Part shown: piece after piece, positions 1 through 8,980 of the stretch
Layout: each line of letters starts with the position of its first letter
Position numbering within the stretch: the first letter of the stretch is position 1
NCBI GenBank assembly: GCA_963663945.1
Contig: OY760687.1
Coordinates: 1,364,001 to 1,428,000, forward strand
Length of the DNA: 64,000 nt
From: Bin87 sp963663945
Lineage (GTDB): Bacteria > Chloroflexota > Dehalococcoidia > Lucifugimonadales > UBA3495
Direction of reading: 5' to 3'
Notes under the pieces: model-generated
Told to the model about the DNA's origin: nothing
Databases searched by the model: none
Seen by the model: only the letters and a program-made list of their open reading frames with translations
Translations under genes and position numbers: made by a program

Positions 1-72
1 TTGCTGTATCCGGAATTCGAGGGTTACCCCGGCCGGAAATCCTACGATTTCTACGAGTACCGGGAATTTTGA
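1..72 (+). CDS. nuoC: NADH-quinone oxidoreductase subunit C (NuoC), C-terminal end
   Basis: Open from the window edge, 23 codons then TGA. The tail reads LLYPEFEGYPGRKSYDFYEY, which matches the end of NuoC (the FEGHPLRKDY-type motif just before the C-terminus) of the peripheral arm of complex I. The identification is supported by nuoD following on the same strand. The TGA overlaps the next ATG (TGATG), so translation is probably coupled. Only the last residues are visible, so nothing can be said about the rest of the protein. Confidence 0.75.
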   Translation: MLYPEFEGYPGRKSYDFYEYREF

Positions 73-383
73 TGACCGCCGCTCAGGAAATGGACACCAA
101 CGTCACGGACGGTGCGGCTCCGGTGGAGTTGATTGCGCGGGTCGTGCCCAACGCCGGACAGTTCCTCGCCACGGTGGATGGGCTGGAACTTCAGAGCAGC
201 GGACGCACTCGGGAGGCCGCCGAGAACGGGTTGGTCCAGGCGATGCGAGGCTGGCTGGAACGGCAGGATACTGGCGGTCGCCTGGCACAGTCGCTGGGAC
301 TTGAGCACCTGACCGAGGAAACGGAAATCGTGCTGCGGTTCGTGGACGAAAACCCTTCCGTGGCGGACAACACCGGCGGCTAG
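72..383 (+). CDS. Hypothetical protein, possible HicB-like fold
   Basis: 103 residues starting at ATG 72, one base inside the nuoC stop; a TTG three bases earlier is also possible. I do not recognise the family. The N-terminal half (VELIARVVPNAGQFLATVDG, then a G-R-T-x-E-A-A helix) has the strand-strand-helix look of HicB-type small domains, and the gene is followed 3 bp later by a clearer HicB-like gene. There is no signal peptide or membrane segment. It sits inside the nuo operon between nuoC and nuoD, so it is probably co-transcribed with complex I. Its relation to complex I is unknown. Confidence 0.55.
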   Translation: MTAAQEMDTNVTDGAAPVELIARVVPNAGQFLATVDGLELQSSGRTREAAENGLVQAMRGWLERQDTGGRLAQSLGLEHLTEETEIVLRFVDENPSVADNTGG

Positions 384-386
384 GCT

Positions 387-689
387 ATGGACCGGATCGT
401 GTACGAAATTGAGGCAAGGCCAATGGGCGACGGTTGGTCCGCACGCTGCCCGGAACTGGAGGTGATGGCGTTCGGTGACACCCAGGAGGAGGCCCGCACT
501 TCCCTACGTAAACAGGTCGGGGACTACCTGGAAGATTGCGAGGAAATGGGCATTTTGGAAGACGTGCTGATCGAGGCCGGCTTCTACGACAATGGCGAAG
601 CCTGGATGAGCGCCCGCGTGGAACCACCGCAGCCCAGTCTGCGTTTCATCGGATCACCATTTCCCGAAACCCGCGAGCCGTCGGCCTGA
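387..689 (+). CDS. HicB-like small protein
   Basis: 100 residues. The sequence MDRIVYEIEARPMGDGWSA, a CPELEVMAFGDTQEEA turn and an amphipathic helix fit the HicB/UPF0150 antitoxin-like domain (strands that read 'GWsArCPeLev...GdTqEEA'). No HicA toxin (short double-stranded-RNA-binding-like protein) lies next to it, so a working toxin-antitoxin pair is not supported. HicB-fold orphans are common in Chloroflexota. The gene begins 3 bp after the preceding small gene and ends 32 bp before nuoD, inside the operon. The domain call is fairly firm and the role is unknown. Confidence 0.6.
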   Translation: MDRIVYEIEARPMGDGWSARCPELEVMAFGDTQEEARTSLRKQVGDYLEDCEEMGILEDVLIEAGFYDNGEAWMSARVEPPQPSLRFIGSPFPETREPSA

Positions 690-721
690 GCGGCACGTTG
701 CCGGATTCAATCTCGTAAACC

Positions 722-1873
722 ATGGCCGATCCTACCGCAATGACTACCCAGGTGCCTGACGGCGTCCCTGAGGGGACGCAGCCGGTGGAGATGCTGCTCA
801 ATATGGGGCCGCAGCATCCGTCCACTCACGGCGTGTTCCGCATGGTGCTCTGGGTGGATGGCGAGAAGGTTGTCGACGTTGAGCCTCACATCGGCTACCT
901 GCATCGAGGATCCGAGAAGCTGTGCGAGGGCGAGCAGTACCACCAGGTGGTCACGCTGTTCGACCGGATGGACTACATCGGGAACTTCAACAACGAGATG
1001 GCGTACTGCATGGCCGTGGAAAAGCTGATGGGCCTTGAGGTGCCGGAACGGGCCGAATACATCCGCGTAATCCTGTGCGAGCTGAATCGCATCGCCAGCC
1101 ACCTGCTCTACGTCGGTACAATGGGCCTGGACGCGGGCGCCATGACGCCGGTGATGTTCTCTTTCCGCGGCCGTGAGCGGGTTCAGGCGCTTTTCGAGGC
1201 CGTGTCGGGCGCCCGCCTGATGCACAACTATTTCCGCATCGGTGGGCTGAAGGAGGACGTGCCTGACAATTTCCGACAACTGGTCGGCGAGTTGATGCCC
1301 ATGCTGCGGGAAGACGTCGAGCAGAGTGATCGCATTTTGACCTTCAACGAGATTTTCCTGTCTCGCCTCAAGGATGTCAGCCCGATCGGCGCCGACGAAG
1401 CGATCGCCCTGGGTCTCACCGGGCCGATGCTTCGTGCCTGCGGATATGAGTACGATGTCCGCAGGGCGCAGCCGTACTCCGTATACGACCGCTTCGACTT
1501 CGAAGTTCCGGTGGGATTGGACGGAGATTGCTGGGATCGCCACTGGGTACGGGTCCAGGAAATGTACCAGTCCCTGCGGATCGTGGAACAGGCGATGGAA
1601 CAACTTCCCGAAGGGCCGGTGGCGTCATCGCTGGGCCGCCGGCTGATCCGCCCGGCCGCCGGCGAGGTTTACGTTCGCGCCGAGAACCCTCGGGGTGAGA
1701 TTGGCGTGTATCTGGTCAGCGACGGCACCGACCGGCCTTACCGGGTCAAGGTGAGGCCTCCGTCATTCTGCAACCTGTCCGCATTGCGCCGGCTGCTGGC
1801 GGATACTTGGCTGGCGGATAGCGTAGTGGTGCTGGGGTCGCTGGACATCGTGCTGGGCGAGGTGGACCGGTGA
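722..1873 (+). CDS. nuoD: NADH-quinone oxidoreductase subunit D (NuoD)
   Basis: 383 residues, full length for unfused NuoD. It starts with an N-terminal stretch leading into the hallmark NMGPQHPSTHGVFR motif, followed by EPHIGYLHRGSEKLCEG and the family C-terminal GSLDIVLGEVDR. NuoD is the 49-kDa-type Q-module subunit. It shares the quinone pocket and the N2 cluster interface with NuoB and relates to the large subunit of NiFe hydrogenases. It acts on the cytoplasmic side of the membrane. The stop overlaps the GTG start of nuoH (GTGA), a sign of translational coupling. The next complex I gene is nuoH, with no nuoE/F/G between. Confidence 0.97.
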   Translation: MADPTAMTTQVPDGVPEGTQPVEMLLNMGPQHPSTHGVFRMVLWVDGEKVVDVEPHIGYLHRGSEKLCEGEQYHQVVTLFDRMDYIGNFNNEMAYCMAVEKLMGLEVPERAEYIRVILCELNRIASHLLYVGTMGLDAGAMTPVMFSFRGRERVQALFEAVSGARLMHNYFRIGGLKEDVPDNFRQLVGELMPMLREDVEQSDRILTFNEIFLSRLKDVSPIGADEAIALGLTGPMLRACGYEYDVRRAQPYSVYDRFDFEVPVGLDGDCWDRHWVRVQEMYQSLRIVEQAMEQLPEGPVASSLGRRLIRPAAGEVYVRAENPRGEIGVYLVSDGTDRPYRVKVRPPSFCNLSALRRLLADTWLADSVVVLGSLDIVLGEVDR

Positions 1874-2979
1874 ATTTCCTGGTCGATCTGGGATGGAGCG
1901 CGCTTGGGTTGGCGGTCATGTTCGCCGTGCTGTCGGTGATCGTGCTGTCAATGACCTGGCTGGAGCGCAAGGCCCTGGGTCGCCTCCAACTGCGCTACGG
2001 ACCCACCCGCACCGGGTTGTTCGGACTGATGCAGCCCATCGCCGACGCGGTAAAGCTGATCATCAAGGAAGACATCGTCCCCGATGACTCGGAAAAAGCC
2101 ATCTTCTGGATCGCCCCGGTCATCGTCGTGGTATCGGCTTTCGTCATCTGGGTAACCATACCCGGCGGCGACAACGTGGTGATCCGGAATCTTCCCCTGG
2201 GGTTGTTCTACATCATCGCCTTTGCGGTGATTGGCATCCTCGGGCTGGTGCTGGCCGGCTGGGGATCGGCGAACAAATACGGCATCATGGGCGGGCTGCG
2301 GTCGGCCGCGCAGTTGATCTCCTACGAGATCCCGGTGGTCCTGGTGGCAGCGGCTGTTGCGATTCTGGCGCAATCGCTGGACATGCGTGAAATCGTCGCG
2401 CAGCAGTCTTCCTATCCCTACCTGTTGGTTCTGCCGCTCGGCTTTGCGGTGTTCTTCGTCGCTGGCCTGGCGGAGGTTGGACGCACCCCCTTCGACATCT
2501 ATCACGCTGAGAGCGAGGTGGTGGGCGGCCCGTTCGTGGAATACAGCGGCGCCCACTGGTCGGTGTTCTTCCTGGCCGAGTACATTAACACCTTCGCCAT
2601 CGCTGCGCTGACGACACTGCTGTTCCTGGGCGGCTGGGGCGGCCCCGCCCTTCCCGATGTAGTGTGGTTCCTGTTCAAGACCTACGCCGTGGTGTTGGTG
2701 GTCTTCTGGGTGCGGGGAACCTTCCCACGCCTTCGCATCGACCAACTGATGGCCTTCGCATGGAAGGTCATGGTGCCCCTGTCGTTCTACACCGTCATCA
2801 TCGCCGCCGTGTACCGGTTCTACGGCCTGCCCTGGTGGAGCCTGACCATCATGTCCTCTGCCGGGCTGGCGGTCGCCGGTTGGATAATCTACCGGCGGAT
2901 GACCGGCCCGGCCCGCCGGGTGGCGGAGGTGCAGCGCCAGCTCGCCGCGCGGCGGGCAGCGACCGGAGCACGCACCTGA
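1870..2979 (+). CDS. nuoH: NADH-quinone oxidoreductase subunit H (NuoH)
   Basis: 369 residues, GTG start overlapping the nuoD stop by 4 bp. It is a polytopic membrane protein of about eight to nine helices with the NuoH signatures ERKALGRLQLRYGPTRTG near the N-terminus and EVGRTPFDIYHAESEVVGGP in the middle. NuoH joins the Q-module to the proton-pumping arm and lines the quinone tunnel. The C-terminal 25 residues are an extra basic tail (ARRVAEVQRQLAARRAATG). The gene is followed by a non-complex-I gene (Uma2) before nuoI. Confidence 0.97.
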   Translation: MNFLVDLGWSALGLAVMFAVLSVIVLSMTWLERKALGRLQLRYGPTRTGLFGLMQPIADAVKLIIKEDIVPDDSEKAIFWIAPVIVVVSAFVIWVTIPGGDNVVIRNLPLGLFYIIAFAVIGILGLVLAGWGSANKYGIMGGLRSAAQLISYEIPVVLVAAAVAILAQSLDMREIVAQQSSYPYLLVLPLGFAVFFVAGLAEVGRTPFDIYHAESEVVGGPFVEYSGAHWSVFFLAEYINTFAIAALTTLLFLGGWGGPALPDVVWFLFKTYAVVLVVFWVRGTFPRLRIDQLMAFAWKVMVPLSFYTVIIAAVYRFYGLPWWSLTIMSSAGLAVAGWIIYRRMTGPARRVAEVQRQLAARRAATGART

Positions 2980-3043
2980 CCGCCGATGCTGGTATCATAT
3001 TGCTACCGCTAGCCTGTGCTGTTCCAAGCCCGGGGATCCCTCC

Positions 3044-3631
3044 ATGGTCACTAACACCCGCAAAATCACCGTCGACGAATTCTGGGACATGGCCGCTGAT
3101 CCCGGCCATCGTTATGAACTTGTCGATGGAGAACTGATTGACATGGACGGCAAGCCCAGGCACGGCAGGGTCACAACACGAATCGGCTCCTTGCTTCAAA
3201 ACCATGCCATTGATGCCGGGCTACCCCAAGATGTGGGGGTCAACACCGGGTTCGCGATGAGTGAAACCACATTGCGTTTCCCCGATGTACATGTGACGTC
3301 CTGGGAACGGTTGGCGCAATACGACGAGACAGCGCCGGGTTGGCCTGATTTTGCGCCCGACGTGGCAATCGAGGTGGTTTCGGCCAGCAACACGCCGGCG
3401 GCTCTGGATCGTAAGACTGCGGAGTATTTTGAAGGCGGTTCCCAGGCCGTATGGATTGCCGACCCAGACCCACGCACTGTGAAAATCAGGAGACCAGGGC
3501 AACCGGAGCGCATCTTTGGCCCGGGTGACGTTCTGAGCGGCGAACCTGAGATACCCGGCTTCACCTGCGCCGTTGCCGACATCTTCGCGGTGTTGGACCG
3601 GCCCAGCGCACCCACTCCAGAGGACACGTAG
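3044..3631 (+). CDS. Uma2 family (DUF820) protein, PD-(D/E)XK-like nuclease fold
   Basis: 195 residues starting at ATG 3044. It shows the Uma2/DUF820 pattern: N-terminal T-V-D-E-F-W helix, 'GHRYELVDGELIDM', then 'FAPDVAIEVVSASNTPAALDRKTAEYFEGGSQAVWIADP', which holds the D...E-V-x-S catalytic-like strand and the K helix. Uma2 proteins are restriction-endonuclease-fold proteins of unclear cellular role, abundant in cyanobacteria and Chloroflexota and often inserted between unrelated genes. Here it sits between nuoH and nuoI, 64 bp after nuoH and 2 bp before nuoI, so it is co-transcribed with complex I but probably unrelated to it. The fold call is firm and the function is unknown. Confidence 0.85.
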   Translation: MVTNTRKITVDEFWDMAADPGHRYELVDGELIDMDGKPRHGRVTTRIGSLLQNHAIDAGLPQDVGVNTGFAMSETTLRFPDVHVTSWERLAQYDETAPGWPDFAPDVAIEVVSASNTPAALDRKTAEYFEGGSQAVWIADPDPRTVKIRRPGQPERIFGPGDVLSGEPEIPGFTCAVADIFAVLDRPSAPTPEDT

Positions 3632-3633
3632 CC

Positions 3634-4164
3634 ATGCTGGAAAGCCTGAAAGGGATGATGCTGACCCTGGCGTCGACCGTCTCGGGGTTGCGCAAACCGG
3701 TCACGCAGCAGTACCCCAAGGAAGCAACCCCGGTGCGGCCCCGTTTCATGGGGTTCCCGGCGCTCACCTGGGATGGCCAAATCAGTGAACCTTACTGCAC
3801 CGGCTGCATGGTATGCATCCGCAACTGCCCGACTCAGTGCATGTCCGCCAGCATGATGGACAATCCCAAGCACGAGGAGGGCGAAAGCAGCCGCCGCAAG
3901 ATCGTCGATTACTTTGAAATCAATTTGAACCGTTGTATATTGTGCGGCATCTGCGTCGAGTACTGTAATTTCGACGCCATCGTCATGAGCCACGAGCACG
4001 AGATGAGCACCTACGCGCGCAACGGGGATCGGGTCGACCTTCCAGTTTTGCTGGACATCGGCAAGAAATACCAGGACGATACCGCCTGGATCCCGCCAAC
4101 CGTGCTGGCCAAGCAGAAAGCTGATGCTGCCAAAGCGGCGGCGGAAGCAGAATCGCCGGCCTGA
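3634..4164 (+). CDS. nuoI: NADH-quinone oxidoreductase subunit I (NuoI), 2x[4Fe-4S]
   Basis: 176 residues. It has two ferredoxin-type cluster motifs: CTGCMVCIRNC at residues 55-65 and CILCGICVEYC at 101-111, each followed by the P or N-F that ends the ligand set. These correspond to clusters N6a and N6b, which pass electrons to N2 in the Q-module. The region between the motifs is longer than in E. coli, and the C-terminus is alanine/lysine rich. It follows the Uma2 gene by 2 bp and is separated from nuoJ by a small Cys-motif gene. Confidence 0.95.
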   Translation: MLESLKGMMLTLASTVSGLRKPVTQQYPKEATPVRPRFMGFPALTWDGQISEPYCTGCMVCIRNCPTQCMSASMMDNPKHEEGESSRRKIVDYFEINLNRCILCGICVEYCNFDAIVMSHEHEMSTYARNGDRVDLPVLLDIGKKYQDDTAWIPPTVLAKQKADAAKAAAEAESPA

Positions 4165-4177
4165 ACCGAGGCTGACC

Positions 4178-4483
4178 ATGCCGAGAGAAGACGAAACTTT
4201 CCGCAACATATCGTCGCGCCACCCGCAATATTGCACGTGTGTTGAGTGTGTGGAGAAGCGGAAATCCGGCCAGGATGCCACCGTCAGCGGCAAGGTCGGC
4301 AAGATTGCGGGCAAGCTCGCCGGCAAGGCGGCCAAAGCGGGAAACATCGGGAAGGGCAAAAAGCGCGGCAAGACCGGCGCCTCCGGGAACGCCCGCGGCC
4401 GAACGCAATCGGTATCTGAGCCCGTGCGAAAGCACAAGGCTAACTGCGAGTGCGCCACCTGTACGCTCCTCAAGTCAATTTAG
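4178..4483 (+). CDS. Small basic protein with two CxCxxC motifs, unknown function
   Basis: 101 residues from ATG 4178; a longer frame begins inside nuoI, but this ATG precedes the first conserved-looking residues. There are two similar cysteine motifs, HPQYCTCVECVEKR near the N-terminus and KANCECATCTLL at the C-terminus, joined by a Lys/Gly/Ala-rich linker (GKVGKIAGKLAGKAAKAG). The layout suggests a duplicated metal-binding (zinc or Fe-S) knuckle with a nucleic-acid-like basic linker. I do not recognise a family. It lies between nuoI and nuoJ; whether it helps complex I assembly cannot be said. Confidence 0.6.
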   Translation: MPREDETFRNISSRHPQYCTCVECVEKRKSGQDATVSGKVGKIAGKLAGKAAKAGNIGKGKKRGKTGASGNARGRTQSVSEPVRKHKANCECATCTLLKSI

Positions 4484-4642
4484 GCGTTGGTCTAAGAATA
4501 TTCCAGGACCGGTCCGCCTATCCAGCAATGCCGACAGCGAACCCAAACCCTCACCACCGGAGCCGCCAGCGGGGCGGCTCATACTTTGGCAGTGTGCCGG
4601 GCGTCTACGTGCGGAACCCGGTCAGCCGGGACGCATAGACCC

Positions 4643-5161
4643 GTGGCGCTGGCCCTTTTCGTAATCGTGGCCATTTTCACCCTCGGCGGAGCCGTAGGGG
4701 TGGTGGCGACGCGCAACGTGGTCCACGCTGCGCTGTTCCTGCTTTTGTCCCTGTTGGGCGCGGCCGGCGCGTACCTGTTGCTGTTCGCCGAGTTCCTGGC
4801 CCTGGTCCAGGTGCTGATCTACGGCGGCGCGGTCATCATCGTCGTGCTGTTTGCGGTGATGCTGACGAGGTCGTCGGAATATCCGCGGATCACCGACAAC
4901 AAACAGTGGCCGCTGGGCTTGATAACGGCCACGGTTTTGGCGGTGGTGCTGGGCGCAGCATTCTGGCTGGCTCCCGATGTGGTGGCGGAACCCCAGGCGC
5001 CGGCGTTCACCGAGCTGGGCGCATCCCTGTTCACCAAGTGGGCACTGCCATTCGAGATCGCGTCCCTTGTGCTCCTGGTGGCGCTCATCGGGGCAATCAT
5101 CATCGCCCGGACGCAGAACCTGTCGCAGACGGGCGACGCGCCGGTTGAAGGCGAGGGTTAG
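4643..5161 (+). CDS. nuoJ: NADH-quinone oxidoreductase subunit J (NuoJ)
   Basis: 172 residues using GTG 4643. The frame is open 19 codons further upstream, but those codons lack hydrophobic character and the NuoJ family begins directly with the first helix (VALALFVIVAIFTLGGAVGV). There are five predicted membrane helices with the conserved AEFLALVQVLIYGGAVIIVVLFAVML region, whose pi-bulge helix couples quinone reduction to proton pumping. nuoK follows 7 bp later. Confidence 0.93.
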   Translation: MALALFVIVAIFTLGGAVGVVATRNVVHAALFLLLSLLGAAGAYLLLFAEFLALVQVLIYGGAVIIVVLFAVMLTRSSEYPRITDNKQWPLGLITATVLAVVLGAAFWLAPDVVAEPQAPAFTELGASLFTKWALPFEIASLVLLVALIGAIIIARTQNLSQTGDAPVEGEG

Positions 5162-5168
5162 ACCAGCA

Positions 5169-5489
5169 ATGGTGCCTCTCCTGTATTTCCAGCTCCTGGG
5201 CGCGGCCCTGTTCGGCATCGGTTTCTATGGAGTCTTGGCGCGCCGCAGCGCCGTTCTCATCGTGTTGTCCATCGAGTTGATGCTGAACGCCGTAAACATC
5301 AACCTCATCGCGGCCGCCTCCTATCTGAATGGCACGGGCCGCTTCGCCGCATTCGACGGCCAGATCATCGCGATCTTTGTCATCACCGTGGCGGCTGCGG
5401 AGGTCGGACTGGCCTTCGCTATCATCCTGCGGATGTATCGCAACCGCGGGACCGTGAACGTCGACGAAATCAACCTGCTCAAGTGGTGA
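5169..5489 (+). CDS. nuoK: NADH-quinone oxidoreductase subunit K (NuoK)
   Basis: 106 residues from ATG 5169; the frame is open upstream, but the family begins at about this Met. Three membrane helices are predicted, with the conserved helix-2 pattern SIELMLNAVNINLI that carries the buried glutamate of the proton path and AAAEVGLAFAIIL carrying the second one. The stop is followed at once by nuoL (2-bp gap). Length and motifs are typical. Confidence 0.95.
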   Translation: MVPLLYFQLLGAALFGIGFYGVLARRSAVLIVLSIELMLNAVNINLIAAASYLNGTGRFAAFDGQIIAIFVITVAAAEVGLAFAIILRMYRNRGTVNVDEINLLKW

Positions 5490-5490
5490 T

Positions 5491-7428
5491 ATGCCGCTGG
5501 CATTCCTGATCCCAGTCTTCTCCTTCGCCGCCTGCCCGCTGATCATTCTGTTCCAGCGATGGCTGCCGTTGCGGGGCGCTCCGCTGGCTATCCTGGCCAT
5601 CGGCGGCGGTTTCGTGGTGTGGGCGCTGACCACGGTGAGTTTCCTGGGCGCCTCCGCTGACGACCCGGCCTGCGCCGTCAGCGGCGTCACCGGCGCGTTG
5701 ACCTGCCATTTCTCCACATCGTGGTTCGAGGCGGGGTTGCCCGGTGTCGCCGCGACCGTTGACCAGGCGATCCACCTGGACTGGGGCATCATCATCGACC
5801 CGCTGACGATCGTGCTCGTCGGGCTGGTCACCTTCGTCGCCCTTGGCGTCCAGCTTTACTCGCTGGAATACATGAAGGGCGACCCGCGCTTCGGCTGGTA
5901 CTTCGCGTGGCAGGCCCTGTTCGTGGCCGCGATGCTGACCCTGGCGCTGGCCGACAACTTCCTGCTGCTGTATATCGCGTGGGAACTGGTGGGCCTGTGT
6001 TCGTACCTGCTCATCGGGTTCTGGTTTGAAAACCCGGGGCCACGGGAGGCCGCCAAGAAGGCTTTCGTCGTAACGCGCATCGGCGACGTCGGCCTGCTGG
6101 TGGGCATCCTGCTCCTGTGGGTGAACGTGGGCAGCTTCAGCATGACCGATGCCTTCGCGGCTGCCGCCTCCGGCGAGTTGGGCAGCGGCGTCACCACGGC
6201 CGCCGCCATCCTCCTGCTGCTGGGAGCCATGGGCAAGTCCGCCCAGTTCCCCTTCCACGTGTGGCTCCCCGATGCCATGGAGGGCCCGACGCCGGTCAGC
6301 GCGCTGATCCACGCCGCCACCATGGTGATCGCCGGCGTGTACCTGGTGGCCCGCGCCTATCCCATCTTCGCGGCGTCTCCCGAAGCCATGATGATCGTGG
6401 CCATCGTCGGTCTGATCACCGCCCTGGGTGCGGCGACCATCGCGCTGGTATCCACCGACCTGAAGCGCATCCTGGCGTATTCCACCGTGTCCCACCTGGG
6501 GCTGATGATGCTGTCGCTGGGCGCGTTCGGCTGGACGGCGACGGTGTTCCACCTGATGGCGCACGGATTCGCCAAGGCGTTGCTGTTCCTCGGAGCGGGT
6601 AGCGTGATGCACGGCGTCGGCGCCCACGGCGATGTGGACATTCGCCGCGTCGGAGGCCTGCGGCGGGCGATGCCCGTCACGGCGGTCGTGTTCTCAATCG
6701 GTGCGCTGTCCCTGGGCGGCATTCCGATCCTGTCCGGTTTCTGGAGCAAGGACGAAATCCTGATCGCGGTGGAGCACAACCTGCCGGTGATATTCATCGT
6801 ACTGACCATGCTCACCGCGTTCCTGAGCGCGCTGTACATGGCCCGTGCCATGTTCGTAGTGTTCTTCGGACCCGAGGGCGAAGACAGCCACCACGCCCAC
6901 GAATCGCCTGTGCTGATGACCGGCGTCATGGCCGTGCTGGCCGTGCTGGCAATCGGCTTTGGCTGGATCGCCTTCAACTGGCCTGGCGCATTCGATGGTA
7001 TCGGCGGCTTCGTGTTCTATGACCACGCGGAGAAATTCCACTTCAACTACGTGCTGGGAGCGTTGTCGATAATCCTGGCGGTCGGAGCCTTTGTGCTGGC
7101 GTGGTTGATCTACGTGCGTCGCGCCATCTCCCACGAGCCGTGGCGGGCGCGTTTTGCGGTGGTTTTGAAAGTGGTGGAATGCCGGTACTACGTCGATGAA
7201 GCGTACCAGTGGGCCATTGACCGGGTGATACTCACCGTGTCGGCGGCCCTTGCGTTCTTTGACCGTGCCGTGGTCAACGACGTTGCTGTCAACGGCCCGG
7301 CCGACGTCGTGCGCAAGGCGGGTGTCGCTCTGCGGCTCCACGTAACCGGTCATGTTTACACTTATGCCCTGGCCGTGGCGCTGGGCGTGATCGGACTGGC
7401 GATTTTCTGGTGGCTGCGCTCGGTGTAA
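5491..7428 (+). CDS. nuoL: NADH-quinone oxidoreductase subunit L (NuoL)
   Basis: 645 residues, the full length for NuoL. It is an antiporter-like subunit with Proton_antipo_N (SLEYMKGDPRFGWYFAWQALF) and Proton_antipo_M regions, the conserved YIAWELVGLCSYLLIGFW, GKSAQFPFHVWLPDAMEGPTP and HAATMVIAGVYLVAR motifs, and a C-terminal lateral-helix region ending in an extra membrane helix. It pumps protons in the distal membrane arm. A 25-bp gap separates it from nuoM. Confidence 0.97.
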   Translation: MPLAFLIPVFSFAACPLIILFQRWLPLRGAPLAILAIGGGFVVWALTTVSFLGASADDPACAVSGVTGALTCHFSTSWFEAGLPGVAATVDQAIHLDWGIIIDPLTIVLVGLVTFVALGVQLYSLEYMKGDPRFGWYFAWQALFVAAMLTLALADNFLLLYIAWELVGLCSYLLIGFWFENPGPREAAKKAFVVTRIGDVGLLVGILLLWVNVGSFSMTDAFAAAASGELGSGVTTAAAILLLLGAMGKSAQFPFHVWLPDAMEGPTPVSALIHAATMVIAGVYLVARAYPIFAASPEAMMIVAIVGLITALGAATIALVSTDLKRILAYSTVSHLGLMMLSLGAFGWTATVFHLMAHGFAKALLFLGAGSVMHGVGAHGDVDIRRVGGLRRAMPVTAVVFSIGALSLGGIPILSGFWSKDEILIAVEHNLPVIFIVLTMLTAFLSALYMARAMFVVFFGPEGEDSHHAHESPVLMTGVMAVLAVLAIGFGWIAFNWPGAFDGIGGFVFYDHAEKFHFNYVLGALSIILAVGAFVLAWLIYVRRAISHEPWRARFAVVLKVVECRYYVDEAYQWAIDRVILTVSAALAFFDRAVVNDVAVNGPADVVRKAGVALRLHVTGHVYTYALAVALGVIGLAIFWWLRSV

Positions 7429-7453
7429 TCGCCAGCGCCGACCGACTTTGACC

Positions 7454-8968
7454 ATGGGCAATTTCGACCAGGTATCCCTGCTGCTGTTGGTGCTGGTGCC
7501 GTTGGCCGGCGCAGCGCTGGCCATGTTCCTGCCCAAGGACCGCCCGAGAGATGCGTGGCAGTTCGCCATCTTCGTCGCCGTGGTGTGCTTCGTCTTGTCG
7601 GTCATCGTGTTCCTGCGCTACGACTACGGCGCCGGTGGCGTCCAGATGGTTCGGGAGTACCCCTGGATCGGCCAGCCGGTGAACATAACGCTCCACTTCG
7701 GGCTCAACGGCATCGGCGCGCCCCTGGTCCTGCTCAACGGCATCGTGCTGCTGGGCGCGGTGCTGATCAGCCAGACCATCACCCGGCGGACGCGGGACTT
7801 CTTCGTGCTGTTGCTGGCCCTGGGCGCCGGCGTGTTCGGCGTGTTCGTGGTGCGCGACCTGTTCTTCCTGTTCTTCTTCTACGAGCTGGCCGTGCTGCCC
7901 ATGTACCTGCTGATCGGCGTTTGGGGCAGCAGCACCGACTTCGGCTCTTTCCTGCGCACCAAGGAATACGGCGCGATGAAGCTGATGCTGATGCTGGTGG
8001 CCGGCAGCATCCTGATCTGGGTCGGCATCCTGGCCCTGTACGTGGCCTCGTCGCAGGCTGGCGACCCCACCTTCAACATCGACAAGCTTGCCGCGCTGCA
8101 GCAGAGCGGAGCCGTCTCGCGACTGACCCAGATGTGGGTTTTCCCCTTCTTCGCGCTGGGGTTCGGTGTGCTGGCTGGCTTGTGGCCCTTCCACACCTGG
8201 TCGCCGGACGGTCACGTCGCCGCGCCCACCGGTGTCAGCATGCTGCACGCCGGCGTGCTGATGAAGCTGGGCGCCTTTGGCATCATCCAGGTGGGCATGA
8301 TCCTCGCGCCCCAGGGCGCGGAGGTGTGGATGCCGGTGCTGGTCGGCCTGGGCACGGTGAACGTCATCTACGGGGCGATTTCCGCCCTGTCGCAGAACGA
8401 CCTCAAGTACGTCATCGGCTATTCCAGCGTCAGCCACATGGGCTATGTGCTCATGGGCATTGCCACGCTGCACCCGGTGGGCTTGGCCGGCGCGGTGCTG
8501 CAGATGTTCTCCCACGGCATAATGACGGCCCTCATGTTCGCCATGGTTGGAGCCATTTACGAGCGGGCTCACGTCCGCGACAGCATGATCCTGAACGGTC
8601 TCATCAAGCGCATGGGTACGACGACCTTCTTCTTCGCCATCGCCGGCCTGGCATCCCTGGGTCTCCCCGGCTTGAGCGGGTTCATCGCCGAGTTCATGGT
8701 GTTCACCGGAGCCTTCCGCACGTACCTGCCGCTGGCGGTGCTGGGCGTCATTGGCGCGGCCATCACGGCGGTTTACATCCTGCGCCTCCTGGCCCGTTCC
8801 TTCTTCGGCGAGGGCGACCCGCAGTGGGACCACCTCACCGACGCCAGCGCGGTGGAAAAAGGCGTCGGCGCTGCCTTCGTCCTGATCCTCATCGCGGTCG
8901 GCGTCTGGCCCGCCCCGCTCCTGCGCGTCATCAACACCGGCGTGGAAAGCGCGCTGGCGGTGTTTTAG
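7454..8968 (+). CDS. nuoM: NADH-quinone oxidoreductase subunit M (NuoM)
   Basis: 504 residues from ATG 7454; a TTG two codons upstream is possible. It is a proton-translocating antiporter-like subunit with about 14 helices. Visible motifs are the FFFYELAVLPMYLLIGVWG region with the key Glu, and LWPFHTWSPDGHVAAPTGVSML followed by HAGVLMKLGAFG with the broken-helix Lys. Length and gene order (L-M-N) are canonical. It ends 12 bp before nuoN. Confidence 0.97.
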   Translation: MGNFDQVSLLLLVLVPLAGAALAMFLPKDRPRDAWQFAIFVAVVCFVLSVIVFLRYDYGAGGVQMVREYPWIGQPVNITLHFGLNGIGAPLVLLNGIVLLGAVLISQTITRRTRDFFVLLLALGAGVFGVFVVRDLFFLFFFYELAVLPMYLLIGVWGSSTDFGSFLRTKEYGAMKLMLMLVAGSILIWVGILALYVASSQAGDPTFNIDKLAALQQSGAVSRLTQMWVFPFFALGFGVLAGLWPFHTWSPDGHVAAPTGVSMLHAGVLMKLGAFGIIQVGMILAPQGAEVWMPVLVGLGTVNVIYGAISALSQNDLKYVIGYSSVSHMGYVLMGIATLHPVGLAGAVLQMFSHGIMTALMFAMVGAIYERAHVRDSMILNGLIKRMGTTTFFFAIAGLASLGLPGLSGFIAEFMVFTGAFRTYLPLAVLGVIGAAITAVYILRLLARSFFGEGDPQWDHLTDASAVEKGVGAAFVLILIAVGVWPAPLLRVINTGVESALAVF

Positions 8969-8980
8969 GCGGTTATCGAC

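Noticed and set aside
3196..4473. Minus-strand ORF of 425 codons opposite Uma2 and nuoI
   Set aside because: It is the reverse shadow of well-supported genes, rich in repeats of no protein character.
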